Below, piece after piece: positions 1 through 9,370 of a stretch of 33,494 nucleotides of DNA; within the stretch, counting starts at the first letter, position 1; each line of letters begins with the position of its first letter. This DNA comes from Candidatus Saccharimonadota bacterium (GTDB taxonomy: Bacteria; Patescibacteriota; Saccharimonadia; Saccharimonadales; UBA4665). Position numbers and translations under genes: made by a program. The stretch lies in assembly GCA_014377695.1 (NCBI GenBank), contig JACMPA010000015.1, positions 1 through 33,494 on the forward strand, in the 5' to 3' direction. A model generated the notes under the pieces. That model was not told where the DNA came from, ran no database searches, and saw only the letters and a program-made list of their open reading frames with translations.

Positions 1-702
1 ATGAACGAATTTACCTATAGTAATATGCCCCGCCGGCCAGGCGGGAAATTCCTGCGCACCGGCGCAGTGTTTTTGCGTGGGGTGCGAATGGTACAAAACC
101 AGATTGTACCGCATGCTCAAGCTTGGCAGCAGCACAATCGCCAGGTACTGGACGGCGGCGATGAGCCACTTTGGGTAGTGCTAGGTGATTCAATGGCTCA
201 AGGCGTCGGTGCAAAGCACTTCAAAGACGGTTGGGTTGGGCAGCTCGATACTAGGCTCAAAAAAGCGGGCAAGCAGTACCGGCTCCTGAATTTATCAATC
301 AGCGGTGCCCGGATTCGCGACGTTATGGACTATCAATTGCCAGAACTTGAAGCATTGGGCGACCAGCCGGAACTCATCACCGTGCTAATTGGCTCTAACG
401 ATATGGTACGTAAAAAGTACCGTGTAAACGCACTGGCTGACTTTGACGAATTACTAGAGGTGCTTCCAGTCGGTACAGTTATTGGCAACATACTAGGTGG
501 CAAAGGGGTGCCAATTGCAATGGACATGCGCCTGCAGCGGGCAGTTCAGGCACGGGGCCTGATCGTAGCTGACATACGTCGCAATGGACCCCAAGAGTGG
601 AAGGGTCTAGTGGCCGAAGATTTCTTCCATCCAAATGAGCGAGGCTATAGAATCTTAGCTGATGTATTTGCGTTGGCAATCGGCTTACCAGCAGCTGAGT
701 GA
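1..702 (+). CDS. SGNH/GDSL-family hydrolase
   Basis: ORF with GDSMAQGVG block, GSNDM block and C-terminal HPNERGYRILAD (catalytic D/H block). Confidence 0.85.
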   Translation: MNEFTYSNMPRRPGGKFLRTGAVFLRGVRMVQNQIVPHAQAWQQHNRQVLDGGDEPLWVVLGDSMAQGVGAKHFKDGWVGQLDTRLKKAGKQYRLLNLSISGARIRDVMDYQLPELEALGDQPELITVLIGSNDMVRKKYRVNALADFDELLEVLPVGTVIGNILGGKGVPIAMDMRLQRAVQARGLIVADIRRNGPQEWKGLVAEDFFHPNERGYRILADVFALAIGLPAAE

Positions 703-911
703 AGTCTAAATTCAGGAATCTATAGGCACTAAGTGTAACCAATCTATAGGGGTGAAATTAGGTTAATGACAGCGCTCAGCGTATACTAATATCTAACGTA
801 ACAATTGCATCCTCAGCACATCACCAGGCAATTGTGCACTAGAAAGCCACAAGATATGTCGAAAGACCAGCGTACAAAAACTGTCAGCAACTTTTTAATA
901 GGAGTGCAGGC

Positions 912-1433
912 ATGAGTGATGCCATCCGATTTAAAGATCGAGTTCACATTATAGGTGTCTCAGCAAACGACAAGCGAGTCTACGCAAACCTTATGAACAA
1001 GGCATTGGCTAGCAACATCAGTGGCAATCCACATCTTTTACGACTAGCCGAAGACGCTGTTACCTCGTCACAATTAAAAGGTCCAGTTGTACAAATCGAA
1101 TACGACATGGGACGCGCTATCGGCCGCAGCGACATAGTCGAAACAACCGATGCAGACGCTATATTTTACGCCCGCCAAACCAAAGCTGCTGGTTTTACGC
1201 GCTTTGTAAAGAACCGCACTGCATCATCAACCGAATTCGTAACCGTTAGTATGGCCCGCGACGATGACGATGAGTACGAGATAACCAACATCTGGATCGG
1301 TAAATCTTTCCCGGTTACTCCTGATCACGCCGACGCCACGCCCCTTAGCACTGAATTCTGGGCTACCCACGCCGTGCTTTATAACGGCCAACCCATAGTC
1401 TCTAGCACGCTCACTAAAACCTCACCCTACTAA
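912..1433 (+). CDS. conserved hypothetical protein
   Basis: 173-aa ORF, SD-like AGGAG upstream (aataggagtgcaggcATG); no family recognised. Confidence 0.75.
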   Translation: MSDAIRFKDRVHIIGVSANDKRVYANLMNKALASNISGNPHLLRLAEDAVTSSQLKGPVVQIEYDMGRAIGRSDIVETTDADAIFYARQTKAAGFTRFVKNRTASSTEFVTVSMARDDDDEYEITNIWIGKSFPVTPDHADATPLSTEFWATHAVLYNGQPIVSSTLTKTSPY

Positions 1434-1513
1434 TTCGCTGTTTCCTGTAGTAAATAATTTGACTGCTCGTTTTCAGGCTAGTTGTTATGTTAGGTATGTA
1501 ATAAAGGGGACTT

Positions 1514-1795
1514 ATGATATTTGATGAACCAAATGCCGAAGAACGATTAGAACAATTACCGGAAGACGGCCAGACACCGTTTCAGCCGGCTGATCCAACC
1601 CGTGATCCAGATCAGCCAGCTGACTCAGATGGTCAACCCACTACTAGCCACAATACGACACATCCAGCTACTGATAGTGGCCTGGACGTACAGCAAGCCT
1701 ACGACGAAGGTTTAGACAACGCAGCTGAGCTGACAGAGCCAAATGCTGGTAATACCGTTACTGGCTACCACGAACCGACAGATTCAGAAGCCTAG
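1514..1795 (+). CDS. small acidic hypothetical protein
   Basis: 93-aa ORF rich in D/E/P/T, SD-like AAAGGGGA before ATG. Confidence 0.65.
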   Translation: MIFDEPNAEERLEQLPEDGQTPFQPADPTRDPDQPADSDGQPTTSHNTTHPATDSGLDVQQAYDEGLDNAAELTEPNAGNTVTGYHEPTDSEA

Positions 1796-1926
1796 CACTT
1801 ATCTCTTCGGCGAACCACCACATGCACAACCCATTAGACACGTCGGTTATTTACGCTAGAAAGCTAATTTGGTTTTGCAAGTCTAGTTGCCTCGTGAGCA
1901 ACAAATCACTACAATATGTGTAGGTA

Positions 1927-2595
1927 ATGCTTAAAAATAAATACGTTTTTTGGAGTTTTATAGGATTCTGGGTCGCGCTGCTTATAGGAGTAGTAGTCTG
2001 GTTCTTTGTTTTGCGCAGCGACTCATCTGATAATCGGCAGACAGGCTCAGGCCAACATATTGAGGCTACAGATAGCCAAAGCAATACGAATCAACCCATT
2101 ACGCTTTCGTCACCAGTCGCAGGCGGTGGCCCACAGCTTTCAGCCAATCCTAACACCGGCAGCAGCTTGAGTGGTACTGGCCCAACGACCTCAAATTCTT
2201 CAGACATCGCTAAGCTACTCGATCCGACGGCATTCGCTCAATACGACAAATACAAAACTGCTCAAAGTTCGTCTTTCATTGATTTGCAGGTCGGCAGCGG
2301 CGCTGCCGTGACGGGCAACTCACAAGTTGCCGTGGTGTATAAAGGCTGGTTAACCAATGGTACGAAATTCGACGAGTCTAAGGCCGGCGCAGATGGTAAG
2401 CTGCAAGCTTTTGCGTTTACCGAGGGTCAACATCAGGTAATTTCTGGTTGGGAAGCTGGGCTGGAGGGCGCCAAAGAGGGTGGTGTGCGCTTGCTGATAA
2501 TCCCACCAGCGCTTGGGTACGGCGCTGCTGGCCAAGGACCTATTCCAGGCAATTCAGTGCTCATATTCCAGGTGCAAATCGTTCAAGTTAAGTAA
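1927..2595 (+). CDS. FKBP-type peptidyl-prolyl cis-trans isomerase, N-terminally membrane anchored
   Basis: N-terminal TM helix; FKBP core VVYKGWLTNGTKFDES...VISGWEAGLEGAKEGGVRLLIIPPALGYGAAG...LIFQVQIVQVK. Confidence 0.9.
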   Translation: MLKNKYVFWSFIGFWVALLIGVVVWFFVLRSDSSDNRQTGSGQHIEATDSQSNTNQPITLSSPVAGGGPQLSANPNTGSSLSGTGPTTSNSSDIAKLLDPTAFAQYDKYKTAQSSSFIDLQVGSGAAVTGNSQVAVVYKGWLTNGTKFDESKAGADGKLQAFAFTEGQHQVISGWEAGLEGAKEGGVRLLIIPPALGYGAAGQGPIPGNSVLIFQVQIVQVK

Positions 2596-2737
2596 CAAAA
2601 ATTATTCTGCACGCATAAATGATGTCCTGGTGCTCTTCAAGGTGCGTAGCCCTGATAACATGTGTTTTATCTCCAACTAAAAGTAAAAGCTTTGATCAGG
2701 CTGTTCCGGTCCGCTTTCAGGCTGCTGATATGACAAA

Positions 2738-2759
2738 AGCCGCTCCCGAAGGAGCGGCT
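2738..2759 (-). terminator. intrinsic terminator with TTCG tetraloop, minus-strand orientation
   Basis: AGCCGCTCC-CGAA-GGAGCGGCT on +; on minus strand AGCCGCTCC-TTCG-GGAGCGGCT followed by TTTTG. Confidence 0.7.
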
Positions 2760-2794
2760 AAGGTATTTGGCCTACGTAAACAGAGTTAGAGAAA

Positions 2795-2860
2795 CTAAAG
2801 CGCGAGTACCTCGCTCACACTTATGTAATAACCCTGTCCGATAGATTTAGGACTTTTCAA
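2795..2860 (-). CDS. candidate 21-aa small protein MKSPKSIGQGYYISVSEVLAL (TTG start)
   Basis: AGGAGG 6 nt upstream of TTG; TTGACG-N16-TAGAAT promoter-like sequence upstream; TTCG hairpin terminator downstream; not in the supplied ORF track. Confidence 0.45.
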   Translation of the reverse strand: MKSPKSIGQGYYISVSEVLAL

Positions 2861-2896
2861 TGATTACCTCCTCTCTGTTTTTATACTACTAGTTTT

Positions 2897-2924
2897 ATTC
2901 TACTGGTTGCGCTTAATTCGTCAA
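2897..2924 (-). promoter_or_regulatory. sigma70-like promoter for the small minus-strand transcript
   Basis: TTGACG (2919-2924) - 16 nt - TAGAAT (2897-2902) on the minus strand. Confidence 0.55.
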
Positions 2925-2975
2925 GATGTATTATCAACCGAGCCATGAGCTAACAAATGCGCTATCATATTTGAT

Positions 2976-3140
2976 ATGCATAACGATCAACCAAGCCTCC
3001 CATGCGCCGATAAATTGAACTTTGATACACAGCGTCAGGCTCAAGCGGCAGCAACTGTTGCGGCTTACCAACACGGTACGAAGCTTAAACCGTACCATTG
3101 CCGCTATTGTAACTTGTGGCACCTAGCCAGCGATTACTAA
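2976..3140 (+). CDS. 54-aa zinc-ribbon-like small protein
   Basis: ORF MHNDQPSLPCADKLNFDTQRQAQAAATVAAYQHGTKLKPYHCRYCNLWHLASDY; C-terminal YxCxxCxxWHL pattern seen in small zinc-ribbon proteins; below the ORF track size cutoff. Confidence 0.6.
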   Translation: MHNDQPSLPCADKLNFDTQRQAQAAATVAAYQHGTKLKPYHCRYCNLWHLASDY

Positions 3141-3141
3141 T

Positions 3142-4191
3142 CTATGAATTGGCTGGTTTGTTACGAGCCCTCATGGCCTCTTGTGAGGCGTAAATCGATG
3201 CGCCTATGAAACCGAGTCCGGCGACGCCGGCTAAGACATCGGGAATCTCAAAGAATAAGCTGATCAACAGCACACCGGCGAGAACGGCGACAGTATAATG
3301 AGCGCCGTGTTCGAGGTAGATGTAGTTCTGGAGCGTACCTTTTTTAACCATGAATACAGTCAAAGAGCGGACCCACAAAGCGCCTATGCCAAGGCCGATG
3401 GCTATCAGAACGACTTTGCTTGTGATGGCAAATGCACCGATAACACCGTCGAACGAGAAGCTAGCATCAAGGATTTCGAGGTATATAAACGTCGAAAATG
3501 CAGCCATGCCAGTCAACGGCTTGAGTGATGCCTTGGAATTTTGTCGTGAACCAAACAGATTGGTAAACAGTTCGATACTGATATGCGTAACGATGCCGAG
3601 TATACCGGCGATAACGGTCGTGCGGGCATGATGATTAGCCGGTACGAGTGCGACTAATACTACTGCGATCACGCTCAATAAGCCGGGAGCCCAAAGGCTC
3701 GACAGACGTTGCAATGGTCGTTCAACGTATTTAAGCCACATGACATCACGTTTATCATCAATAAAGAATTCGAGTGCTAGCATCAATAAAAAGGCACCTC
3801 CGAACGCCGCGATGGCTGGGTGCGCGGCCTCGAGCTTCTCGGCATACTCACCCGGATGGTTGAGGGCTAAGTCGATAACGGTCGACCATGAAAGGTGGGC
3901 AGACAACGAGACGATCAAAATTGGGAACACCACCCGCATGCCAATGACGGCAATAAATATACCAACAGTTAGAAATATTTTTTGCCAAAACTCAGATAAT
4001 TTTGCGAGCGTCTTGGCATTGATTATGGCGTTATCGAAGCTGAAAGCTATTTCAACAGCGATCAAAATCAATATAACTAAGGCCGATGCCGGGCCATAGC
4101 CAATTAAAACACCAATGATTCCGGCAATAGTAAACAGACCAGAAATGGCGAAGATACGGAATGGGTGGTTTGAGTGAAAAATATTTTTCAT
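3142..4191 (-). CDS. DUF475 / TerC-like integral membrane protein
   Basis: polytopic ORF with EIAFSFDNAIINAKTL and ALEFFIDDKRDVMWLKYVERPL, typical of DUF475. Confidence 0.85.
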   Translation of the reverse strand: MKNIFHSNHPFRIFAISGLFTIAGIIGVLIGYGPASALVILILIAVEIAFSFDNAIINAKTLAKLSEFWQKIFLTVGIFIAVIGMRVVFPILIVSLSAHLSWSTVIDLALNHPGEYAEKLEAAHPAIAAFGGAFLLMLALEFFIDDKRDVMWLKYVERPLQRLSSLWAPGLLSVIAVVLVALVPANHHARTTVIAGILGIVTHISIELFTNLFGSRQNSKASLKPLTGMAAFSTFIYLEILDASFSFDGVIGAFAITSKVVLIAIGLGIGALWVRSLTVFMVKKGTLQNYIYLEHGAHYTVAVLAGVLLISLFFEIPDVLAGVAGLGFIGASIYASQEAMRARNKPANS

Positions 4192-4244
4192 GTCTCACTA
4201 GTATAAGCGATAAGCCCTTTTTCGCATAAAAGCACTTTAGACGC

Positions 4245-4274
4245 TTGACCCTCCTATGCGTATCAGATTAGGCT
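4245..4274 (+). promoter_or_regulatory. promoter of trehalase-like gene, near-leaderless
   Basis: TTGACC-N18-TAGGCT, 6 nt before ATG at 4281. Confidence 0.5.
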
Positions 4275-4280
4275 GGTAGG

Positions 4281-5597
4281 ATGGCTATTAAGCAAACTCA
4301 CGGCAAATTACCGCTCAAACAACCAAAAGCTCTGGCACAGGACGCCAAACAATTTATGAGTCGACTACTTTTTCGGCCAGACACTCCGCTGCATATGGAA
4401 GACGTAGCAGCCGCTCGTGAGTACATTCATCGGTATTGGGCGCAACTCGAACGCTTTCACCCTAAAGACGACGAAAGCCTGCTGGGTCTACCAAAGCCTT
4501 ACCTAGTGCCGAGCTACAGTGAGCACACCGGCTTTGACTACAACGAACTGTACTACTGGGATAGTTACTTTATGGTGCAGGGCATGCTTGATAGCGAGCA
4601 CGAGGAGCTTGTCACTGGCATCCTTGAAAACCTCTTAGCACTATTTGCCCGGTTCAAAGTTGTACCGAATGCCTCCCGCACCTATTTGACCGGTCGCTCT
4701 CAACCGCCGTTTTTAACGACCTTTATTTTCGACATTTATCAAGAGTTCGATCCAGGTGATGAGTGGCTAAAGCTAGCCATGGACATCGCCAAGCAAGAAT
4801 ATGCAGTCGTGTGGAATGGTCAAAAGAAACCAAACGAGCGGTTGGTCCACAAGGGTCTAAGCCGTTACTACGACATCAACTACCTCCATGACCTGGCTGA
4901 AGCCGAAAGCGGTTGGGACATGACCCCACGATTTGGCCGCAAGGCGCTGAATTACCTACCAGTTGATTTGAACGCACTGCTTTACAAATATGAAACCGAC
5001 TTTGCCCGCTACGCTCGTATTGTTGGCGATAAGCGTGATGCCGCTAAATGGGATGATGCTGCCGAACAGCGCAAAAAAACCATGAAGTCACTGATGTGGG
5101 ACCGCCTTCGGGGTATGTACTTTGATTACGACTACAAGCGCGGTAAACGCTCCGGCGTCGCCTCCCTGGCAACGTTCTTCCCCATGTGGGCTGGTATGGT
5201 CGACAAGAGCGAGGCGGAAGCGCTGGTAAAGGCGCTGCGTCGCTTCGAAAATAAAGGTGGCTTAGCAACCACTGACTCGCTCCCAATGGGTCAATACGTT
5301 ATGGGCGCTATGCCAACCCAGTGGGCCTATCCAAACGGCTGGGCACCGCTGCACTACATTGTAATTAAAGCGTTAGAGCGCTACGGCTATCACAAAGATG
5401 CCAAGCGGATTGCTACCAAGTGGCTCAAGACTAACCTGCACTGGTACAACCAGCACGGTGTTTTCCTAGAAAAGTACAATGTTGTTAGTCCCGACAAACC
5501 ACCGGCCAAAGGTGTGTATCCGAGCCAAGAAGGCTTCGGCTGGACCAACGGCGTCTTTGAACGCCTCTGCCAAGATTACATCGATCGCCCATTGTAA
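4281..5597 (+). CDS. GH37 trehalase-like glycoside hydrolase
   Basis: GFDYNELYYWDSYF (variant of signature 1), AESGWDMTPRF, QWAYPNGWAPLHY (variant of QWDYPNGWAP), FLEKYNV. Confidence 0.88.
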   Translation: MAIKQTHGKLPLKQPKALAQDAKQFMSRLLFRPDTPLHMEDVAAAREYIHRYWAQLERFHPKDDESLLGLPKPYLVPSYSEHTGFDYNELYYWDSYFMVQGMLDSEHEELVTGILENLLALFARFKVVPNASRTYLTGRSQPPFLTTFIFDIYQEFDPGDEWLKLAMDIAKQEYAVVWNGQKKPNERLVHKGLSRYYDINYLHDLAEAESGWDMTPRFGRKALNYLPVDLNALLYKYETDFARYARIVGDKRDAAKWDDAAEQRKKTMKSLMWDRLRGMYFDYDYKRGKRSGVASLATFFPMWAGMVDKSEAEALVKALRRFENKGGLATTDSLPMGQYVMGAMPTQWAYPNGWAPLHYIVIKALERYGYHKDAKRIATKWLKTNLHWYNQHGVFLEKYNVVSPDKPPAKGVYPSQEGFGWTNGVFERLCQDYIDRPL

Positions 5598-5721
5598 CTC
5601 GCAGAACTCGACAGATCTACGTTTGCTTGCGTCCTGCGATTCCACACGCCCTTCCAGCCATAGGTTCAACCTAAAGCGTCAATTAACAACTCATACCCCG
5701 CAAGTGCTTTACAATAGAGGG

Positions 5722-6141
5722 ATGAACAAACCCAAAGATTGCCCATTCTGTAATTCGCTCGAACACGTCGTCAAGGAAAACGAGATCGCTCAGGCAATCC
5801 TGAGCGATCCACACAAAGTACCGGGCCACATCCTTGTGATGCCCAAGCGTCATGTCCAGGCGCCGTGGGATTTGCAGGCCGAAGAGCTCCAGGCTATTTT
5901 TGAGCTGATCTTCTTCATTGAACAGCGCTTTGTTGGAAAATTAGGTGAGGGAATTGATATTCGTCAGAACTACCGACCATACATGTCACAGGACAAGCTA
6001 AAACTGAATCACCTAACATTCCACCTGATCCCACGCTCCCGTGATGACTATCTCTACTCAATTTCAGGCAAGTACGAAGACGGCTTATACGCTGAACTCG
6101 ACGACCTTGAAGCCAAAGCCGTTAACGATTTATTGAAGTAA
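5722..6141 (+). CDS. HIT-family protein
   Basis: internal ATG of ORF 5479-6141; CPFC, GHILVMPKRHV and NHLTFHLIPR. Confidence 0.85.
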   Translation: MNKPKDCPFCNSLEHVVKENEIAQAILSDPHKVPGHILVMPKRHVQAPWDLQAEELQAIFELIFFIEQRFVGKLGEGIDIRQNYRPYMSQDKLKLNHLTFHLIPRSRDDYLYSISGKYEDGLYAELDDLEAKAVNDLLK

Positions 6142-6142
6142 G

Positions 6143-6607
6143 ATGGCCGAGCCAGTTTTTGTCCCAAAACCCGGGCAGGTCGATTACACTCACATTCGCT
6201 ACCTACCGGTTATGAACTGTCTCGTATTCAACGCTGGTAAGCTTTTGCTCGTGCAGCGCAGTGATGACATGCGCACCTGGCCGGGTATATGGCACTGTAT
6301 TGGTGGGTATCTAGATGATGACAAAACTATTGAGGACAAAGCGCTCGAGGAATTGTGGGAAGAAGCTGGTATCTCAACCGAGAGGGTAACCTCTATGCAA
6401 CGTTTTGCGCCGATACTACGTGAAGACAACGCGCACGGCAAAACACTATTCACTGTGCCTGTACGGGCTGATATCGTCGGCTATGAATATACATTAAACT
6501 GGGAATCCCAAGCTGCTATATGGATCGACCCAGCCGAAGTTGGCCAATACAATTTGCTGCCTGGTTTTGCAAAAATAGTAGCAGACGTTGTAAGCGGTAG
6601 GAATTGA
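6143..6607 (+). CDS. NUDIX hydrolase
   Basis: Nudix-like box GGYLDDDKTIEDKALEELWEEAGI. Confidence 0.85.
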   Translation: MAEPVFVPKPGQVDYTHIRYLPVMNCLVFNAGKLLLVQRSDDMRTWPGIWHCIGGYLDDDKTIEDKALEELWEEAGISTERVTSMQRFAPILREDNAHGKTLFTVPVRADIVGYEYTLNWESQAAIWIDPAEVGQYNLLPGFAKIVADVVSGRN

Positions 6608-6658
6608 TTTGACCCGCGCTCATTTTCGTAATAACAGATAAGCAGGTACACTATATCT

Positions 6659-8122
6659 ATGGATAAATTTTATGTAACAACCTCTATTCCCTATGTTAAC
6701 GCTGGCCCACACATCGGTTTCGCCATGGAACTATTACAGGGCGACGTTTTGGCTCGCTACGCTCGCCAACAGGGCAAGGAAGTCATATTTAGCACTGGCA
6801 CTGATGAACACGGCGGTAAAATCGCCGAAAAAGCCGAAGAGCGGGGTATGAAGCCACTCGAGTTCGCCGACTTGATTAGCAAAGATTTTAGTGACATGGC
6901 CAAGCTGCTTGACGCCAGTAACGACCGCTTTATTCGCACTACTCAAAAAGCGCACGAAGCGCGAGCCCAGGTTATTTGGGAAAACTTAGCCGAGGGTGAT
7001 GTGTACAAGGGTAAGTATGTTGGCTGGTATTGTACTGGTGACGAAGCCTTCTTCACCGAGACTGAAGTAAAAGCCAACAACGGTGTTTGCCCAGCTCACA
7101 ACCGCCCATACGACAAAATCGAAGAAGAAAATTATTTCTTTAAACTCAGTAAATATACACAACAAGTCGGTGATGCAATCAAATCAGGTGCCTTCCGCGT
7201 CATACCCGACACCAAACGCAACGAAATTCTATCAGTCATTGAGTCTGGCCTGGATGACATCAGTATTTCTCGTCCAAAAGACAAGATATCCTGGGGCATA
7301 CCCGTGCCTGGCGACAACACCCAAGTCATGTACGTTTGGTTCGAAGCACTCATGAATTACATAACGGTGCTAGGCTACCCAGAACACGCTGACTTCGAAA
7401 GATTCTGGCCCGCCGACGTTCAAATTATCGGTAAAGACATCAGCCGCTTCCATGCGGCAATCTGGCCCGCCATGTTGTTATCACTTGGCATTGCACTACC
7501 CAAAGCCCTCTACATACACGGTTTTGTAACGGTCGACGGCAAAAAAATGAGCAAAACACTCGGTAATGTGATCTCACCGGCAGACCTCGTGGCTAAATAC
7601 GGCGTCGACGCCTTCCGCTACTTTTTCCTACGGCATGTACCTAGTTATAACGACGGTGATTTTAGCCAAGACGAGTTTGACCGCGCCTATAACAACGAGT
7701 TGGCTAACGAACTCGGTAACGCCGTGCAGCGCACTGTAGCCATGATCCAAAAGTATCAAGACGGTGTCATCGGCGAAATTCCTACGGCACAGCACGACAT
7801 TGCCCTATACACCGCTGCAATCGACAATTGTCAGTTTGACCGGGCGCTCGATGAAGTCTGGGAACAAGTCCGCGGTCTCAACCAATACATTGACCTCGAA
7901 AAACCGTGGATGCTCGCCAAAGACAAAGATAACGATGACGGCCACTTGCGCGAGGTATTAGCCTACCAAGCCGGCTGTTTGCTAGAGATAGCTGATCTGT
8001 TAGAGCCATTTATGCCGGTTACTTCAACAGCTATTCGTAATATCTTTTCAGAGGGCCTGATTCGGCCGTACGAAGGCACTCTGTTCCCGAAGTTCGAAGC
8101 CATAGCCGATAAAGCTAAGTAG
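6659..8122 (+). CDS. metG: methionyl-tRNA synthetase
   Basis: TTSIPYVNAGPHIGFAMELLQGDVLARY; KKMSKTLGNVISP (KMSKS). Confidence 0.97.
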   Translation: MDKFYVTTSIPYVNAGPHIGFAMELLQGDVLARYARQQGKEVIFSTGTDEHGGKIAEKAEERGMKPLEFADLISKDFSDMAKLLDASNDRFIRTTQKAHEARAQVIWENLAEGDVYKGKYVGWYCTGDEAFFTETEVKANNGVCPAHNRPYDKIEEENYFFKLSKYTQQVGDAIKSGAFRVIPDTKRNEILSVIESGLDDISISRPKDKISWGIPVPGDNTQVMYVWFEALMNYITVLGYPEHADFERFWPADVQIIGKDISRFHAAIWPAMLLSLGIALPKALYIHGFVTVDGKKMSKTLGNVISPADLVAKYGVDAFRYFFLRHVPSYNDGDFSQDEFDRAYNNELANELGNAVQRTVAMIQKYQDGVIGEIPTAQHDIALYTAAIDNCQFDRALDEVWEQVRGLNQYIDLEKPWMLAKDKDNDDGHLREVLAYQAGCLLEIADLLEPFMPVTSTAIRNIFSEGLIRPYEGTLFPKFEAIADKAK

Positions 8123-8128
8123 ACACCA

Positions 8129-8938
8129 GTGGAACTCTTCGACACGCACTGTCATATACATGAATTAGTGGAGAAACTGACGCCGGTATACGATGTATGG
8201 CGTAAAGATGGTGTTGTACGCAATCCAGATGAAGTGATTCAGCGAGCTCACGATGCGGGCGTATCACGTATGGTGTGCATAGCTACTTCGGTTGAGGACA
8301 GCCAATTGGCCGTTGAATTTGTTGAACATCGAGACAACGTATGGGCGGCAATTGGCATTCACCCGCATGAAGCGCAACGCTACATCGGCCAGGATGATCT
8401 GCTAGACACGTTGGCAGGGCTTGTGGCGCGTCCGGGAGTGGTAGCAGTCGGTGAGTGCGGTCTAGATTATTTTTATAACCACAGTCCACGTGAGGCCCAG
8501 ATCGAAATTCTACGGTTTCAGATAGAATTAGCGTTACTGCACGATTTACCCCTGTCGTTCCATGTTCGTGAGGCGTATGACGACTTTTGGCCGATTTTTG
8601 AAGAGTACAAAGGAATCAGAGGCGTATTGCATAGTTTTACAGATAACAAAGCCAATATGGACCGGGCCATTGGGCATGGGCTATACATCGGTATGAATGG
8701 CATTGCGACGTTTGCAAAAGACGAGGCCCAAATTGCCATGTACCAGGCAATTCCACTGCAAAACTTAGTGCTTGAAACAGACGCTCCCTTCTTGACTCCA
8801 ACACCTTTCCGTGGTACAATTTGTGAGCCTTATCACACGGCAGCCGTTGCTGAGTTTGGAGCGAAATCTCGAGGTCTTACCTTAGACGAATTTGCTGCTA
8901 TAACTACTGCCAACGCTCGCAAGTTATTTGGCGTGTAA
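8129..8938 (+). CDS. tatD: TatD-family metal-dependent deoxyribonuclease
   Basis: GTG start; DTHCHIHE, AAIGIHPHE, VGECGLDYF, LHSFTDN, LETDAPFLTP. Confidence 0.92.
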   Translation: MELFDTHCHIHELVEKLTPVYDVWRKDGVVRNPDEVIQRAHDAGVSRMVCIATSVEDSQLAVEFVEHRDNVWAAIGIHPHEAQRYIGQDDLLDTLAGLVARPGVVAVGECGLDYFYNHSPREAQIEILRFQIELALLHDLPLSFHVREAYDDFWPIFEEYKGIRGVLHSFTDNKANMDRAIGHGLYIGMNGIATFAKDEAQIAMYQAIPLQNLVLETDAPFLTPTPFRGTICEPYHTAAVAEFGAKSRGLTLDEFAAITTANARKLFGV

Positions 8939-8947
8939 AGTACAAAT

Positions 8948-9370
8948 ATGCCGTTCAATCCAATCAAACAATTCTTGCCTCCAATGCCCGTCGAGACTGG
9001 CTTTATTCTAGACACCCATGAAGAGGTGAGCGCTCGCGTCAACGAAATCAAAAACAGCTGGGAAATTATTAGTCGTGTATTGCCGCTTCCTAAGCAGCCG
9101 GCCGAAATTAAGGATGATGCCGTGCAGCAGGCCGCCCGCATCGTGCAACACACTGCTCAAGTCGAGACTCAACCTGTTGCTGTAGATATGGGTCGCATTA
9201 CCGAGGCGCAGGCTCTCGATGCGGTGAACCAATTACATCTAAACCAAAACAACGAGCCACTTGTCGAAACTACCGTCGCTCCAGTCGTACGGCTTCCCGC
9301 CCGCCCGTTTAACCCTACCGTAACCGCGGCCCAGCAGGCCGTAAACGATGTGTTCCAGGATGCAGCGTAA
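8948..9370 (+). CDS. hypothetical protein
   Basis: 140-aa ORF; stop overlaps next start (TAATG). Confidence 0.7.
   Translation: MPFNPIKQFLPPMPVETGFILDTHEEVSARVNEIKNSWEIISRVLPLPKQPAEIKDDAVQQAARIVQHTAQVETQPVAVDMGRITEAQALDAVNQLHLNQNNEPLVETTVAPVVRLPARPFNPTVTAAQQAVNDVFQDAA

Noticed and set aside
2934-3122. 62-aa minus-strand ORF
   Set aside because: Antisense to the better-supported + strand zinc-ribbon-like ORF at 2976-3140, and overlaps the minus-strand promoter of the small transcript.
5655-5680. T-loop-like GGTTCAACC suggesting a tRNA
   Set aside because: No 5-bp T-stem, D-arm, anticodon arm or acceptor stem can be built around it.
5479-5721. N-terminal 81 residues of the 5479-6141 ORF as part of the HIT protein
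   Set aside because: This part overlaps the 3' end of the trehalase-like gene in another frame, and a TACAAT box plus ATG at 5722 gives a normal-length HIT protein.
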